From: Excoecaria cochinchinensis
Taxonomy: Eukaryota > Streptophyta > Magnoliopsida > Malpighiales > Euphorbiaceae
Length of the DNA: 64,000 nucleotides
Assembly: GCA_947683425.1 (NCBI GenBank)
Contig: CANTUQ010000004.1
Coordinates: forward strand, 32,131,001 to 32,195,000
Direction: 5' to 3'
The notes beneath the pieces are model-generated. The model was not told where the DNA came from and did no database searches. It saw only the letters and a list, made by a program, of their open reading frames with translations. A program made the position numbers and the translations under genes. Position 1 is the first letter of the stretch; each line of letters starts with the position of its first letter. This document shows, in pieces, positions 41,632 through 54,151 of the stretch.

Positions 41632-44600
41632 ATGTCAACATACACCGAATTTTATTTGCACACCGGAGGGGAATTAAGTTATGGAGCGATTGGTTGTCAA
41701 TATGACATATCTGGTCCGAATGCTATTACAAGGAGATTGAGGCTTAAAAATAAGCCAACTTTTTCTGAATTGGTTCATAAAATCCACGTTAAATTGGGCT
41801 TAGTTATCAACGATGCGGTTTCTAGAATTATATACAAAAGACCAATGTACAACCTAGGATCATTATGTTGGATGTCGGTGGATTTAGTAGAAGACGATGA
41901 CATAGATGCAATATTTGATAATTTAAGGAAAAATGATGGGGTTAACGTGGTGGAATTAGTCATTGTAGTTACAGAGGGCGATGCAGGAGCTAGTCTACAT
42001 ACTCATCCTTATGATTATCAAGTTACAAATGAAGCAGCACAAATGGAGAATAACAAGGCAACTCACCAATTCTACATAAATGACGTAAGTCCTAGTCAGC
42101 CAAGGCAGTCCGTAAGTCGACCAGACATTGAAATGTGCTCCTAATTTGGTGAAAATACAATACAAAATATGGAGGAAAGAAGACAACAATGAACATATAT
42201 CCAAGAAATTGATAGCCGTCCAAGTCAAGCAAGATAATCTGTCGGTCGACGAGATGGTAACTTGATTGGAATGGAGGCATCTGTTAATTCAAGGCATGGT
42301 TATGTACCCACATCAATAAGCCAAATTCTTGTTGCCTGTATGAGTCGACCAAGGCAGTCATTGAGTTAAAGTGTTGGTAATTTTCTAAGTAGATCGATTT
42401 TTGGAACAAGATCCGAAAGTCATTCAAGAGACAGGAATTTTGTTGAGGGAACAGGTGCAGATCAAAGTCAAAGTATTGAACACAACAGTCAAATACAATT
42501 TGTTTCCCATGTCCCAGATGTAAGATATAGAAGTTCTGTTTCCCATATCCCATATGTCAAACATAGAAGTTCTATTTCACGGATCCAAGATGTCAATGAA
42601 CGTCATTCTGTTTCCCATATTGTAGATGCAACTTGCATGCAGCCTTGGAGTTAAGTCTGTAGACAAGATGGTGATTTACTTGGAGATCGCATATCTGGCA
42701 ACACTGCAAAATTGGATGCAAATGAGGGAGCGTTTCATTATCCCATATGGGGAGATCATGGAAATGAACCATCTATTAATTTGGGTGGCGAGGATGATGA
42801 TGAACAAGTTGAACTTACCCATGATTATTTATTGCCTAATGATGATCCGGAGGCTGAAAATGCAAGCATGATCGTAGGAAGTGATAGGTCTGAATCCAAT
42901 GATAGTAACGAGTCTGATCATACTCAATACGCCAGTCTATTAGCATCAGTGCATCAAAGCGGTGATACAGACCAGGTGAATTATATGTTTCCATCTGAGC
43001 ATTGTACAGATATTGACTTCGATGCATCTCAGGTTGACATATCGGAAGGAGTTTAATATTATACTTGGGATGGTTGCTCTGAGTTATCGACTGAGTTGAT
43101 TTTAAATAGCAAGGATGAAGTCAAATCTTGTGTAAAAAAGTACTCAATACTGAAAAATGTTGACTTCAGAGTTATTGAATCAAAGCCAAACTACTGGGTT
43201 GTGAGGTGCACACAGTCTGAAGGTGGGTACAGGTGGAGGTTAAGAGCAATAAGGAAAGGTGTTAGTTCGTTATGGATAATTACAAGGTTTAAAGGACCAC
43301 ATTCATGCCCAGCTGGCAATCTTTCAATAGATCACAGGCAATTGGGATTAGAAATTATTCGCAATTGTATAATGGGTATGGTAAGTAAAAACCAACCTTC
43401 CTATTGATGTTATTATTGCTGCTATTAAGCAGCAATTTAAATTTGATGTATCGTACAGTATGGCATGGTACGGGAAAATGAAAGCCATAGAGTTTATATT
43501 TGGCAATTACGTCAAGTCGTTCGAGCGGTTACCATGTTTTTTGATTGCTTTGCAATAATACAATGCCGAAACTGTCTATGAGTTTGTACTACACGATACC
43601 CAAGACCCAATTGTTAAGCAGTTTTAACGGGTTTTTTGGAGTTTCAAATCGACAATTGATGGGTTGGCTCACTATAAGCCAATTCTGTTGATCGACGATA
43701 CTTTTTTGACTGGAAAATTTGAACAGACACTTCTGATTGCCAGCTCCATTGATGGTAATGACATGTTGTTCCTAGTAGCATTTATAGTTATGGAGACAGA
43801 GAACAAATCAAGTTGGCCTCGGTTCATGTCGATGATTAGGAAGTATGTAACTGTACATGTCGGCATTGCAGTTATGTCAGACCTACCTGTTGGTATAATG
43901 GCATTGTTCCGGGTTGAAAGGAGTGGATGGAAGGAACCTCTAAGCTTTCGCGAGTTTTGTTTGCGCTATTTTGCAAGTAACTATAACACGCAATTACAAG
44001 GCTGGTAAGTAAACAAATTTTGAAAATAATTTTTACAAATTTATTTATATGTGCACAATTTAAAGGCGTAAGTTCCAGGAGAAAATGGATGAAATCAAAG
44101 AACTTGATCAAGATTCTTACAACTGGGCAATGCGGATATTGTCAGACAAATGGACATTATCCGAGGATGGTGGGTATAGATATGGTCACACCATGACAAA
44201 TATTATTGAAAGTGTTAACAGTGCCCTTAAGGGTGTCCGCATGATGCCCATCACTACGATTGTTGAGCATACTTTTGGGAGGTTGGTCAAATATTACGAG
44301 CAAAGGAGGGGTTTCTACACGATTAAAATGGCACAAGGTTTGCTCTTCACCCCTAAAAGCATTGAAGCTATGACTAGCGGGCTAACACGGCTCGAGCACA
44401 CATTGTTATTACCTATGATAGTCGGTTCAAATTATTCAATGTTATAGATCGCATAGCATCAGAGCTGAACGCTGCGCCAGACACTTATATATTGAGTTTC
44501 GAAAAGCGTGAATGTGAGTGCAGTAAGTTCCAAGAAACAAAAATTCCTTGTTCACATGCCATTGCAGCATGCATGAGCCGGGATCTAAATATGTTCCAAT

Positions 44601-44887
44601 TTATCGATAACTATTACAGCATAACAAAGGCACTAAAATGCTATGATGGCCAATTCCTACCTATGGCATATAAGGCATATTGGCCTCAATATTACAGTCC
44701 TAAAATTAAACCAAATATGGAATTACTGAGGAAAAAAGGTCGCCCAAGAATAAGTCGCATTCGCAATGAAATGGATACATGTGAACGAGGACATGTGATG
44801 CATTGGAGTAGGTGTGGAAATACAGGCCACAATAAAATGACATGCAAAAGGGGTGCTAGACCATCCACTCAATATTATAGAGGTTGA
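41632..44887 (+). pseudogene. MULE transposase (MuDR type), broken
   Basis: Domains in order: N-terminal PB1-like region (41632-42144), an acidic middle part (about 42712-43056), the MuDR DNA-binding domain (from 43096: VKSCVKKYSILKNVDFRVIE, YWVVRCT), the transposase core (43664-44008: ILLIDDTFLTGKF, LLIASSIDGN, VISD-like MSDLPVGIM, then LRYFASNYN), a continuation at 44085-44447, a SWIM zinc finger (CECSKFQETKIPCSHAIAAC, 44511-44572) and a C-terminal zinc knuckle (WSRCGNTGHNKMTC). GTAAGT at 44007 and AG near 44066 look like a real intron. Many stops and slips (42144-43095, 43404, 43624, 44445) make it non-functional. The protein would cut and move the MULE. Confidence 0.87.
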
Positions 44888-45077
44888 AATTCTCATCATT
44901 GCAAATATTGTACGTCCAATATATTTAATAATATATGTGTATATATATTGTGCTTTAATAATTCTAAGCAAAAAATGCATGGCATTTCGTTAAATTTATA
45001 TATATAAAAAAATAAACTACAAATAAAATTACAACATACATGGACATATATTTAAATAAAAAACCAAAACAACATAA
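44888..45077. other. Short spacer between convergent MULE genes
   Basis: AT-rich sequence with nothing coding. The 3' ends of the two genes meet here, as mudrA and mudrB do in the classical MuDR. Confidence 0.5.
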
Positions 45078-47230
45078 TCATAATCTCCTACTACGAGATG
45101 TCGAGCTACTTGCAGGGTTTTGGTAATCCATCTCATATGGGTTTGGTAATCTATCTCCACTATATTGTGTTGGATCAGCTAAACCCTGTGTACCGACAAC
45201 ATTAGGACCACTAAAAAGTTCATTGAACAATTCATCTTGTTGTACGGTCTGGCTCGATTGTCCATATATATTGTATGTTGGTGCACTACCTTCCTCTAAG
45301 CTAACATTCAAATCAACGTTTAAACCAAAGGGCCCAGCTTCAATGTCATAACATCTGGAAGGACCAACTGCAGGATTATAAAAACGTTGTGTATTGCCTT
45401 GAGGCATATTAAATGAACTGGAAGTATCTTTAAAAATATATGGCCATTGTAAAGGTTGAGGAACTGGGTGTAGTCCAGGATGAATAGGAATAGATGCAAC
45501 TATCGTCCGTCTTTCCGCCATCCCTCTCCTGCTATATCTAGAAAGACGAAAATCTTCATACAGTAGGGAGAGCGGTGCTATCACAACAGGATCACGTACG
45601 GGCTAACGAGGATAATCAGTTGACGTCCTATCAAATGCACCTACAGCACCTAAAATGCCTTTAGATGTCAAACGAATACTAAGTCTTTCATTGGATGATG
45701 AGGCAATGTTACTGTGGAATATTCATTCAGCACCATCGGCCTACATGCATACGGTTTAAATTTATTAAAAATAATCAATAGCATTTATAAAAATATAATC
45801 AAATTACTAATACTTCATACCGACACCTCGAGTGATGCTCCTACAAAGGTTATCCACCATCTTGTGCGCGAGGTGTACCATTGCATATATTGCGATCTCA
45901 GATGTAATGGTGCATTTAGAAATGGACCTGTAACAACACGGTTATGTCGATTGATCCACTCAAAAATAAAATTTGAAAATTTCTTTTCTCAGTTTTGATC
46001 AGTGTGGCCCCTCAGATTAATATAATGAATCGTATCGTTGTTTTGTGGGGCAAATGGAATTGGTTGGTCCATTCCAAATTACCTCAGACATCTATCGGGT
46101 TGGTGCCACTTGATAATATGAAAACATGTTAGTGGCACAACAAATCGCCAACTCGTATGTCCACTTGTACAAAAATGTGGCAATAAGTGCATCACATTTT
46201 TATACGGCTCCCATTCCATCTACAAAAAAAATATTTTTAATATTAATTTTTGGTAATTATCAACATTTAAAAAATTTCCATGGCTTCAAATATAAATATT
46301 AACCTGATTGAGTTGTTGCATGTCTAAATCTTCACGGTATTTTGTAATATCTTTACTATTGTTATTCCTTAAATCTAATAGGGATCACCACCTGATACAC
46401 AACAATTAATGAAATTGTCAGCATATTTTTTTAACAAATAAAACTAAAATTATCCCAACATGAAATATAATAAATGAAATTTACCTATAACCAAAATGCC
46501 TGGTCTGATCTAAAACAAAAGTGTGAATAAAGGGTGGCCGAAATTAAGAAAGTCTTTCCCATGCCCATATTTGAATTAACTAGTGATACCCGCCAAGTCC
46601 ATTTGCACTAGGTTGAGTAGCACGACATAACTCTCTATAAAGCCATGCTAGGCATGCTGATCCCCAGCTATACTCACCAGGTTCAGCTAAATTCTCCAAT
46701 AGCGGGAGCCACATCATATGTATATAATTATTTGTCTGTCCCAGATATAGTAGTCCACCGATACAACGCAGTATCCAAGCACGGGCAAAGCATTGTATCT
46801 GGTAGTCTTTCGCATCGGCTCGCAAGTGACTAAAATTTTGACTCAGCCATGTCATTTTTATTTTCAGTCCTCTGATGACGTCCTGCGGTGGAACTTGTCC
46901 CAAAAGCCGAGCACAAAGATCTGCCCAGTTATGCTGAAAATGTCCGGTCACAGCACGTCCTTCAATAGGCAGTTTGGTGAGTATCTGTATATCTTTTAAT
47001 GATATAGTTGTTTCACCAACAGAAAGGTGAAATGTATGTGCCTCTGGTCTCTACCTCTCAACTAGAGCAGTTATTAGGTCAACATTAATGTGCATGACAC
47101 CGATTTGCGACACTCCGTAGAATTCGGACAACCTCAAGTTCACTCATCGATATTTCTATAATGACTCTCAACACTTGCTCTACGTGCAAACAAAATATTG
47201 TATTGGACCTAAAAATAAATAAATTATTAG
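45078..47230 (-). pseudogene. Plant mobile domain (PMD) protein gene carried by the MULE
   Basis: On the minus strand the segments give VERWRPEAHTFHLSVGETTISL-like residues split by stops (47000-47110), VTGHFQHNWADLCARLLGQ, QIQCFARAWILRCIGGLL, WLPLLENLAEPGEYSWGSACLAWLYRELC (46951-46580), then GHTSWRFVVPLTCFHIIKWHQPDR and NWEK-like to FIFEWINRHNRVVTGP and YMQWYTSRTRWWI (46220-45850), and a Pro/Asn-rich tail at 45584-45078. This is the PMD fold of Arabidopsis MAIN/MAIL1, a domain often found in or near Mutator elements. Stops, probable introns (46230-46310, 46395-46490) and frame slips are present, so this copy looks inactive. Confidence 0.8.
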
Positions 47231-47952
47231 ACAAATATATATAATATATTTTTTTAAAAATTATATAATATTTTATTTAATGTTATATAATATTTTATTT
47301 TATAGTGTGCGAATATATTTACAGCTCCACACCGCATCAGCTCAGTGCTTGCCATGCAAAGTCAGGAGTTAATTAATGTGCGGTCCCAGATTAATAAATT
47401 CTTGACTTCTAAAATGCTCCATTTTTTTAACCTAATAGCAAATACGATAACAAGTGTTACATGTGCATGTAAAAAAATAGTTTATACTAATTAACTATAT
47501 ATGTAAAATAAAAAAATATTCTATAATTAAAATATATTTATCACATAATATAAAAATAAAATATTTAAACAAAATTATTTTATATACAAAATTAATATCA
47601 TTTCTAACATGTATCATTTTTCTAATTTTTTTAATATTATTACAAATAATTCCCCTACTTTCACCTGATTAAAAATAAAATAATTAATTTTCCTTTTTCC
47701 AAAATCAGAAATATCTTAATGGTATGCTGAAATTTCATACTATTGTTTCTATATGTCAACATATAATATAACAAAACTGTTTCAAAAAATTTAATTAATA
47801 CTAATATCAAATTTTTCGTATTATATAAATCTATTATCCTAACATTTTACATTATCAAATATTTTATATAAATAAATAAAATTAAAAGCGATAACTTGAC
47901 TTTTTTCTCACGTTTCCAAATTAACGAATAAAAAATACCTACAAATTACACA
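47231..47952. other. AT-rich MULE sequence without genes
   Basis: Upstream side of the PMD gene. Very AT-rich, no frame of interest. Might hold its promoter, but no clear TATA box stands out from the background. Confidence 0.5.
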
Positions 47953-47957
47953 ATATT

Positions 47958-50585
47958 TGTAACACCCTTATCATCTTCACACGCAATTAGAAAGATAAAG
48001 GCGAAACACTTCTTATCCTTATTACAGTGAGACTATGCAATATTTTTTTTTCAAACCAATAATTCCTTAACAACTCATCACGATCAAGGGTCATAGATTT
48101 ATGAGGAAAAATTCAGCAGCATAACGGCTATACTACTGACAATCCCTCTTGCAATTTCAGACAAAACATAGCCCATCTTGGGCAACCATAATATATAACA
48201 ATCCCATCCACCAGTTTATCGTAATACAATATACACATATAATTACATACTTTCATAAGTCTTGATTCTTATACAAGCCAAACCTAGCCGAACTATGTCT
48301 ATTAATACAATACATATGTCACAAATATACACTGAAAGATACTTGATTACAATACATTTCTTCTGCTCCCAAAATATCAAGATAAGCTCATTCCCTGCAA
48401 CTATTCCTTGTACCTGCATGCAGTCAATAAAGCTACGTGCTGAGCATTAAGAATGCTCAGTGGTAAATGCTCAGTGGTAATTACCAATTCAAAACTTTCC
48501 ACAATACACACATTCACACCCAGATGCACAACAACTCATTTTTTCTTTATACTAATGATGTTACTTACCAATATATTAAATCAGTTATATCATTCCAGAT
48601 TATTATTATCATTTTATTTTCAATTCACAATCAATAAAAATTAAATTATTTCATCAATATATTGCCCCCAGTATTACACCGGTAGAAGTCTGCGATCCGG
48701 ATAAACAGGGTGTGGATCCCGTGGTCCACAACAGTGTAGAGTGACCCTAAGGGACCACTCAACAGTATCACAGAGCAGACAGTCAGTTATCAGTATGGTA
48801 GTCCGTCATTGGCCTACCTAGTGGAGTCGTCATGCTCCACAACAGTACAGAATCCCTATAGCTAGCCACTATATCCTGAATTAGACCCACTACCAGACAT
48901 TACTAAGGGCAAAAGACTCATGCTAACATAATTATTCAGTCATTCATTTCAATTCTTCACAAAAAAAAAATCACTTAAACATTCAGATTATTTTACATTC
49001 ACTTCTTATTCAACATACTTATTAAATCAACGCCAATCCTTTTCATAGATTAACAGAATATAGCAAAATACATATCACAATTCATTCGGTTCCATGTATT
49101 CTTAATACTGTCATTTCCAATTTAATTCATTTATCAGTTTATTTATTTCTTTTCGTCATAATTTACTTATAATTATAACTAATTAACACTAAACGGTAAT
49201 TAATTTCAATGAATCCCATCTTAACCTATTCGGCTTCTTGAAAATTTTCCCTTACAAAGTTATTTGCTCCTAGTTACACGTTTTAACATTCATTTCTAAT
49301 AACCTAAAACCCAAAAATTAAGTTAATTTCGACTTATCACAAACAAGTCATACAATTCAATTTAAACATAGCTTAAAATTTATGCAATTTTAAAGGTAAC
49401 CAGTGAATTTGGTAATCACAAACCTTAAACCACTCTCTAGGCCTCCACAACTTCCTTCTCCTTGCCCTTTTTCTTTGAGCTACTTTCTCCTCCTTTTTCC
49501 TCTACATTAGCCAAATTCCATCAACCAAAAATTCATCAATTGCTTGGTTAAATCATCAATCTAATAATATAAATACCTTATATGCATAAAAAATAACCTA
49601 TTTGAATTATCAAATCAATTTAATTCCTTACTTTTTTTTTTCTTACCTCAACTTATACCCTTCACTTGAAATCCTCAATTCCTTCAACCCTTTCTTACCC
49701 AAAAGAAGTCTAACACTTACTAATTCAAAGAAAAGGATTTAATTTCAATTGAGGGCTTGAATTTGAGAGATTTAAGAAGAAAATCAAAAGTAAAATAAAG
49801 AGAAAATGGAGGAAATAAGCCACGGTTGAGAAGAATGAAAAACAAAGCACAAACGTGGGATTTCCAGCATTTCCCATAATAACTTTTGCCATTAATAAGG
49901 GTAGGTAGAAGGTAGGTAAAGATTATCCTAATATTAATTACTTATTTATAATACCCTAAGTCAAAACTCTCACTTTACAACCTCAAATTCACTCAAATTT
50001 GATTATATAATTTCTGACATATTTTTATTAGCTTACTCTAAAAATTTCAGCTCAAATGAACACTGTTTGTCGGTCCGATAATTATTTACTTGTCCGGTAA
50101 ATAAATTTTTACCGTGCTCAAAATATAAATTTATTTACACCAATGGATTCTACTCATTAATACGAGCACGCCCATATTTTTAGAATATTTTTCTGAGGTC
50201 TGTAGCTCAAATTATGGTCCGGTCAAATTTTGGGTCAAAATCGGTCGAACCGGGCTGATCTGACCCATCTAAAGGCTCCACAGACTGGCTGGCTACCCCT
50301 CCACCGACGGAAAGCCTGTCCCTCAGCTGACCGATGCCCGTCTGTCACCACAGACGCCCGTCTATCGCGCCAGATGCCCAAATTGCCCTTTTCCACTGTT
50401 TTGGCCATACCAGACTCGTTTGAATTCCGATTGACCTGAAATTTGCGCCTACAGACTCGTATTGATGAACTATATCCAATAATCTAATACAATGATATCA
50501 ATTTCCAAATTAAAAATTCACCTTGGCCTAATAATTGACCCAGACAGATACTATTTTACAATTAACCCGCCTTTCGGCTGTTACA
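47958..50585 (-). mobile_element. Solo LTR, 2.63 kb, inside the MULE
   Basis: Starts TGTAACACCC and ends GGCTGTTACA, with a perfect duplication ATATT on both sides (47953-47957 and 50586-50590). A C/T-rich leader-like region when read on the minus strand (about 49860-49700) and the hairpin near its 48.4-kb side indicate minus orientation. No coding frame. Parts such as TTTACCGGACAAGTAAATA-like phrases resemble the 35168 LTR, so it belongs to the same broad group. Confidence 0.87.
48440..48460 (-). other. Conserved LTR hairpin, copy 4
   Basis: CTGAGCATT, loop AAG, AATGCTCAG: a perfect 9-bp stem, the longest of the four. The 3' arm GCTCAGTGGTAA is duplicated directly afterwards. Confidence 0.62.
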
Positions 50586-50969
50586 ATATTACAGTTAGAT
50601 ATTTATAAATTTTATATAAAAATAAACACAATAAAATTTACTAACCTTTATTTTATGTAATAAACTCAATATTAACTTTTAAACCTGATGTTACATGCTC
50701 AACTTAAAAAAAAAAATACAGCCAACCTTTGAGCAAATGAGAGTGCAATGGTAGATAGGTGAACGGTCAGAAAAAATTGAAATCAAAATGAGGGTAAAAG
50801 AAGGGAAAAGGGAGATTTATGTAGTATAAAAATATTATTAAAAAAATGGTATGGTCAAAATCATTCATGTGACACTGATAGTGTGCATTGTCACGTGAAG
50901 GGGACATGCGTTTTCAGAGGGAACATGAATCCTGTCCCCCTGACATGCACAGATCTGAAAATACAATTT

Positions 50970-51071
50970 TTTTTGAGTTTTCGAAAATAACTCCATTCCC
51001 TCAAATAGTTTCTGACAAACCCCACTTTTCTATTTTTTTTTCAAAAAAATATTATTAAAAAAAAATTCCCC
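50970..51071 (-). repeat. Right TIR of the MULE
   Basis: Reverse complement of this stretch matches 40188-40290 with small indels in the A/T runs. Confidence 0.75.
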
Positions 51072-51270
51072 TACCAAACCTTTATTTTTAAACAACCACA
51101 AAAAATAATAATTTGATCGTTATTTAAGACACATCCAATTCATGCAGCAGCGCGGGCATGACATCTAATGAAAAAAGAAATCTAAAAAAATGATATTTAT
51201 GAAAATTAGAAAAGAAGAGCAAACATGACTTTTTTATTTTATTTTTTATGTCATTTTTGTAAAAATCCCT

Positions 51271-51306
<36 letters not shown>

Positions 51307-51311
<5 letters not shown>

Positions 51312-53789
51312 GTGGCAAATTGGGCGGGTTGGGCAGGTTTGGGTTGGGTCATTAATGGGCGGGTCACAAATGGGTCAAAAAATATGGGTCGTAAATGGGC
51401 CAAATGCCCAAATGGGTTGGGCGGGTTGGATCAACCCATGGGCTAAAAATTTTTTGAATGTAAAAAAAATTTATAATAATATGCAAATGAGTCGGGTAGT
51501 CCAAACGACCGATTTTGGTCCAAACGGATTGAGTGGCCCAAATGGGCCGAGATGTAATTTGAACCTTTTAATCCATTTTTAATAAAAAATAATTTTTGAT
51601 ATAATAAAAAGATATTAAAGCGACTAATGTGAAATAATTTGGGCCAAATAGATTGTGTGGTCCAAATGGGCCGCTTTAGGCCCAAACGGGCCGATATGTG
51701 GTTTGACCCTTTTAATCAATTTTTAATAAAAAATAATTTTTCTAATAACAAGTGACTAATATAAAATAATTTGTCACAAATAGATATACATATAGAAGAT
51801 ACTCATCGTCTTTTAGGTCAGCTGTATAAAATCCCTTGTACATCCTTTCACAAAATTCTTCACATACTAATATAAGTTGCATCTTGTCTTCTAAAAAATG
51901 TAATTACATAACCCACGTGCATACTATTAGGGCAGCAATGAAGGACATTTAAATCCTAATAATCAAATAAGTGCTGTGTGTACTGATCAAGTCCTCAAAG
52001 CTAAATGACTGCAATGGGTAAGCATACAGACAGATAGCAGAAAAACACCCATGTGACCCAAAGCAAAAGATAAGCATGGTTGACCATCCAATAGGTTGAT
52101 TTTGATTAAAGGAAGCATCTAAGGTAGATCACAAATTATGGACCTAACACTGAGCTAAATGCCAATATCATTACACCATAAAACAAAAAAAGCACTGGTT
52201 TAGTCAGAGTTTAACCCTCAGCTAGAAGCTCATCAAAATATTAATATATGCCTCTACTTAACAATACATATACAGCTACTTGATTAAAAATAATATCACT
52301 ATAATTAATTAATTGTACGCTCAACAAAAAGACATAAGGTCCATAATCACAAAATTATATAATAAATAAATAATGCATTAATCCAATTATATCCTTGTAA
52401 ACAAATATATTCAATTGATATTAATATACTAACTGAAACTGCTATATTCTCCACAGCATACATACAATCAAAGAAAGAGAGTTATAATCTAAACCCACAA
52501 CACCCAAGAGGAAAGCCAACATAATAGTCAATCCAAAAACAGAGATTTTTGTTTTCAAATCATATTAGCAGGAACTCATTCTCTATTGCCAAAATGTTTC
52601 TAGCTGAATTTTAGCAAGAAAGTGTATTGTTCTTGTTAATTTTAGCAACGTACCATTTATTGTGGGCAACCCTCATATCACTAACCCAAAGTATATCGAT
52701 AATTCCTAGATTTTGTACATCATTAACCCAAAGTAATAAATTAAAAATGATTAATATGTAGAATTGCAGTACCTATAAAGCAAATGTCAAAGATGATAAA
52801 GAAAGAGCAGCACCAATTACAATAGCCTCAACAATACATGTAATTTTTACCTGAAATGCAATAAAATACGACACTAAGGAATCAACATTTTGGGACTTTT
52901 GACCAGAAACTGTGTAAAATAGGTTTAATGAAAGCCCTCCCAATAGAATACATCAACAGAAATTATGAGCAGAACAATTGCTAAAGTATTCAAAGGTTGT
53001 CATTGGGCTCATCTGTAAACATTCAGCTGGTACATTATCTAATCAGCTGGTACATTATCTAATTATATCTACCTAATTTCATCAACAGAAGCACAAAAAA
53101 ACTCAATTTAAATGCATCCCCATAATCTATGAATAGCTCTTCGACTAGTTGATAACCACAAACTGATTTAGAGTTGATGTGGTTGATTTAGGGTTCCTAA
53201 TTGGGAAATTTTAAGCTTGAATTTATGAAATTTGGTACAGCTTGATTAACCAGATTAGCAATTCTTAGCTTGAATTTATCATCTTTATGTTAATTTGCTG
53301 TGCATCCTAAGATATCTATATTCTATACTACTCAGATTGCCGAGATAGCCAAAGGTTAATACGCAAATTCATCCATTCTCATGCACAGACAAGAAATGCA
53401 TAAAAAACTATAACCAGTTAATATCCCTTACATGTCAGCGAGCGAGAGAGAGAGAGAGAGGCGGCGAACAAGATAGAGACAGACAGTGAGCACGAGAGAG
53501 AGAGAGGCGGCGAGGATGGCGGCGGCGATGATTAGATAGCGGAGAGGCAGAGAGGAGGCGAAGGTGGAATGCAGAGAGCGAGAGAGCGAGAGAGATAGAG
53601 ATGGCCAGAGACTGGAAGGGGAAAGTTAGGCCCGTTGGGCATTAGGGGGCAGAGCTAAACGGGCCTTCTTATTTGTGGGTTTCATTTGGGCGGGTTTAAA
53701 TGGGTAAGTATTTAATTGGGTTGGGTTTGGGTTATTTTTTATTGGGCGGGTTGGACGGGTATTTTGGGCCTGGGCCAAATTTGCCGCTA
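51307..53789. mobile_element. Non-autonomous hAT element, 2.5 kb
   Basis: Left end TAGAGGTGGCAAATTGGGC and reverse complement of the right end TAGCGGCAAATTTGGCCC are imperfect inverted repeats of hAT style. Both ends sit in (TA)n, consistent with an 8-bp duplication ATATATAT-like that cannot be told from the repeat. Subterminal regions hold many AAACGG, CCAAATGGGCC and GGGCGGG motifs (51308-51720, 53620-53786), like transposase-binding repeats of Ac/Ds. The interior (51780-53430) is AT-rich and without genes. A GA-rich, CGG-rich stretch at 53440-53600 looks like a captured 5' untranslated region but holds no frame. Confidence 0.75.
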
Positions 53790-53845
53790 TATATATATAT
53801 ATATATATACACATGCAAAATTTTGAGGCTACCTCTTATGTGACC

Positions 53846-53859
53846 AAACCCTAAGCCCA
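53846..53859 (+). promoter_or_regulatory. Telo-box followed by site II element
   Basis: AAACCCTA (53846-53853) directly followed by AGCCCA (53854-53859, the complement of TGGGCT). This pair is a known signature of plant promoters for ribosomal and mitochondrial protein genes and lies 130-145 bp before the ATG at 53991. A further telo-like AAACCCTT is at 53951. Confidence 0.7.
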
Positions 53860-53990
53860 ACTACATACCAGGACGGCGCATGCTTATGTAATAGGATAAA
53901 GGCTTCAACTTTGTTGGTGTTTTTCCGCTGAAAGTTGGGGGTTTAGCTAAAACCCTTGAGAATATCCATTATTTCATCAAATCCATCATC

Positions 53991-54151
53991 ATGGCTATGA
54001 GAATGAAGGCGGCTTTGGTAGCAGCTCCCCGCGGCTTGCTAAGGCTCTTCTCAACAAACTCAACTTCATCCTTCATGTCTCCGTCGACCACGGCGGCAAC
54101 TCCTGCTCGAGAACAGGCTGAGCCCAACACCAATCTCTTTGTCTCCGGCAC
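53991..54151 (+). CDS. First exon of an organelle-targeted RRM RNA-binding protein
   Basis: The frame starts MAMRMKAALVAAPRGLLRLF: many Arg, Leu and Ala and no acidic residues, as in a mitochondrial presequence. A Ser/Thr/Pro linker follows, then NTNLFVSG, which is the RNP2 start of an RRM. Similar small mitochondrial RRM proteins (ORRM2-like) begin this way and help RNA editing or processing. The protein then departs from an RRM (TFLLPFSFLSLF), so an intron starts within 54147-54152. A GT is present at 54152-54153 and a GC at 54148-54149, neither a strong consensus. No second exon is seen in the window; it may lie beyond 64000. It is the only probable host gene here. Confidence 0.62.

Larger units (their letters stand above)
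40188..51071. mobile_element. Mutator-like element (MULE) with transposase and PMD genes
   Basis: Long inverted repeats match over about 95 bp: the left end reads GAGGAATTTTTTTAATAATG, and the reverse complement of the right end reads GGGGAATTTTTTTTTTAATA; both continue with GTTTGTCA.AAACTATTTG. Flanking 9-mers TATCAAACT and TACCAAACC (7 of 9 equal) are probably an aged target duplication, the length expected for MULEs. Inside are a transposase on + and a PMD gene on -, converging at about 44.9-45.1 kb, plus a solo LTR. Without the LTR it would be about 8.25 kb. All genes are broken. Confidence 0.82.

Noticed and set aside
47231..50585. Short frames in the region as host genes
   Set aside because: The area is a solo LTR and AT-rich MULE sequence with no domain.
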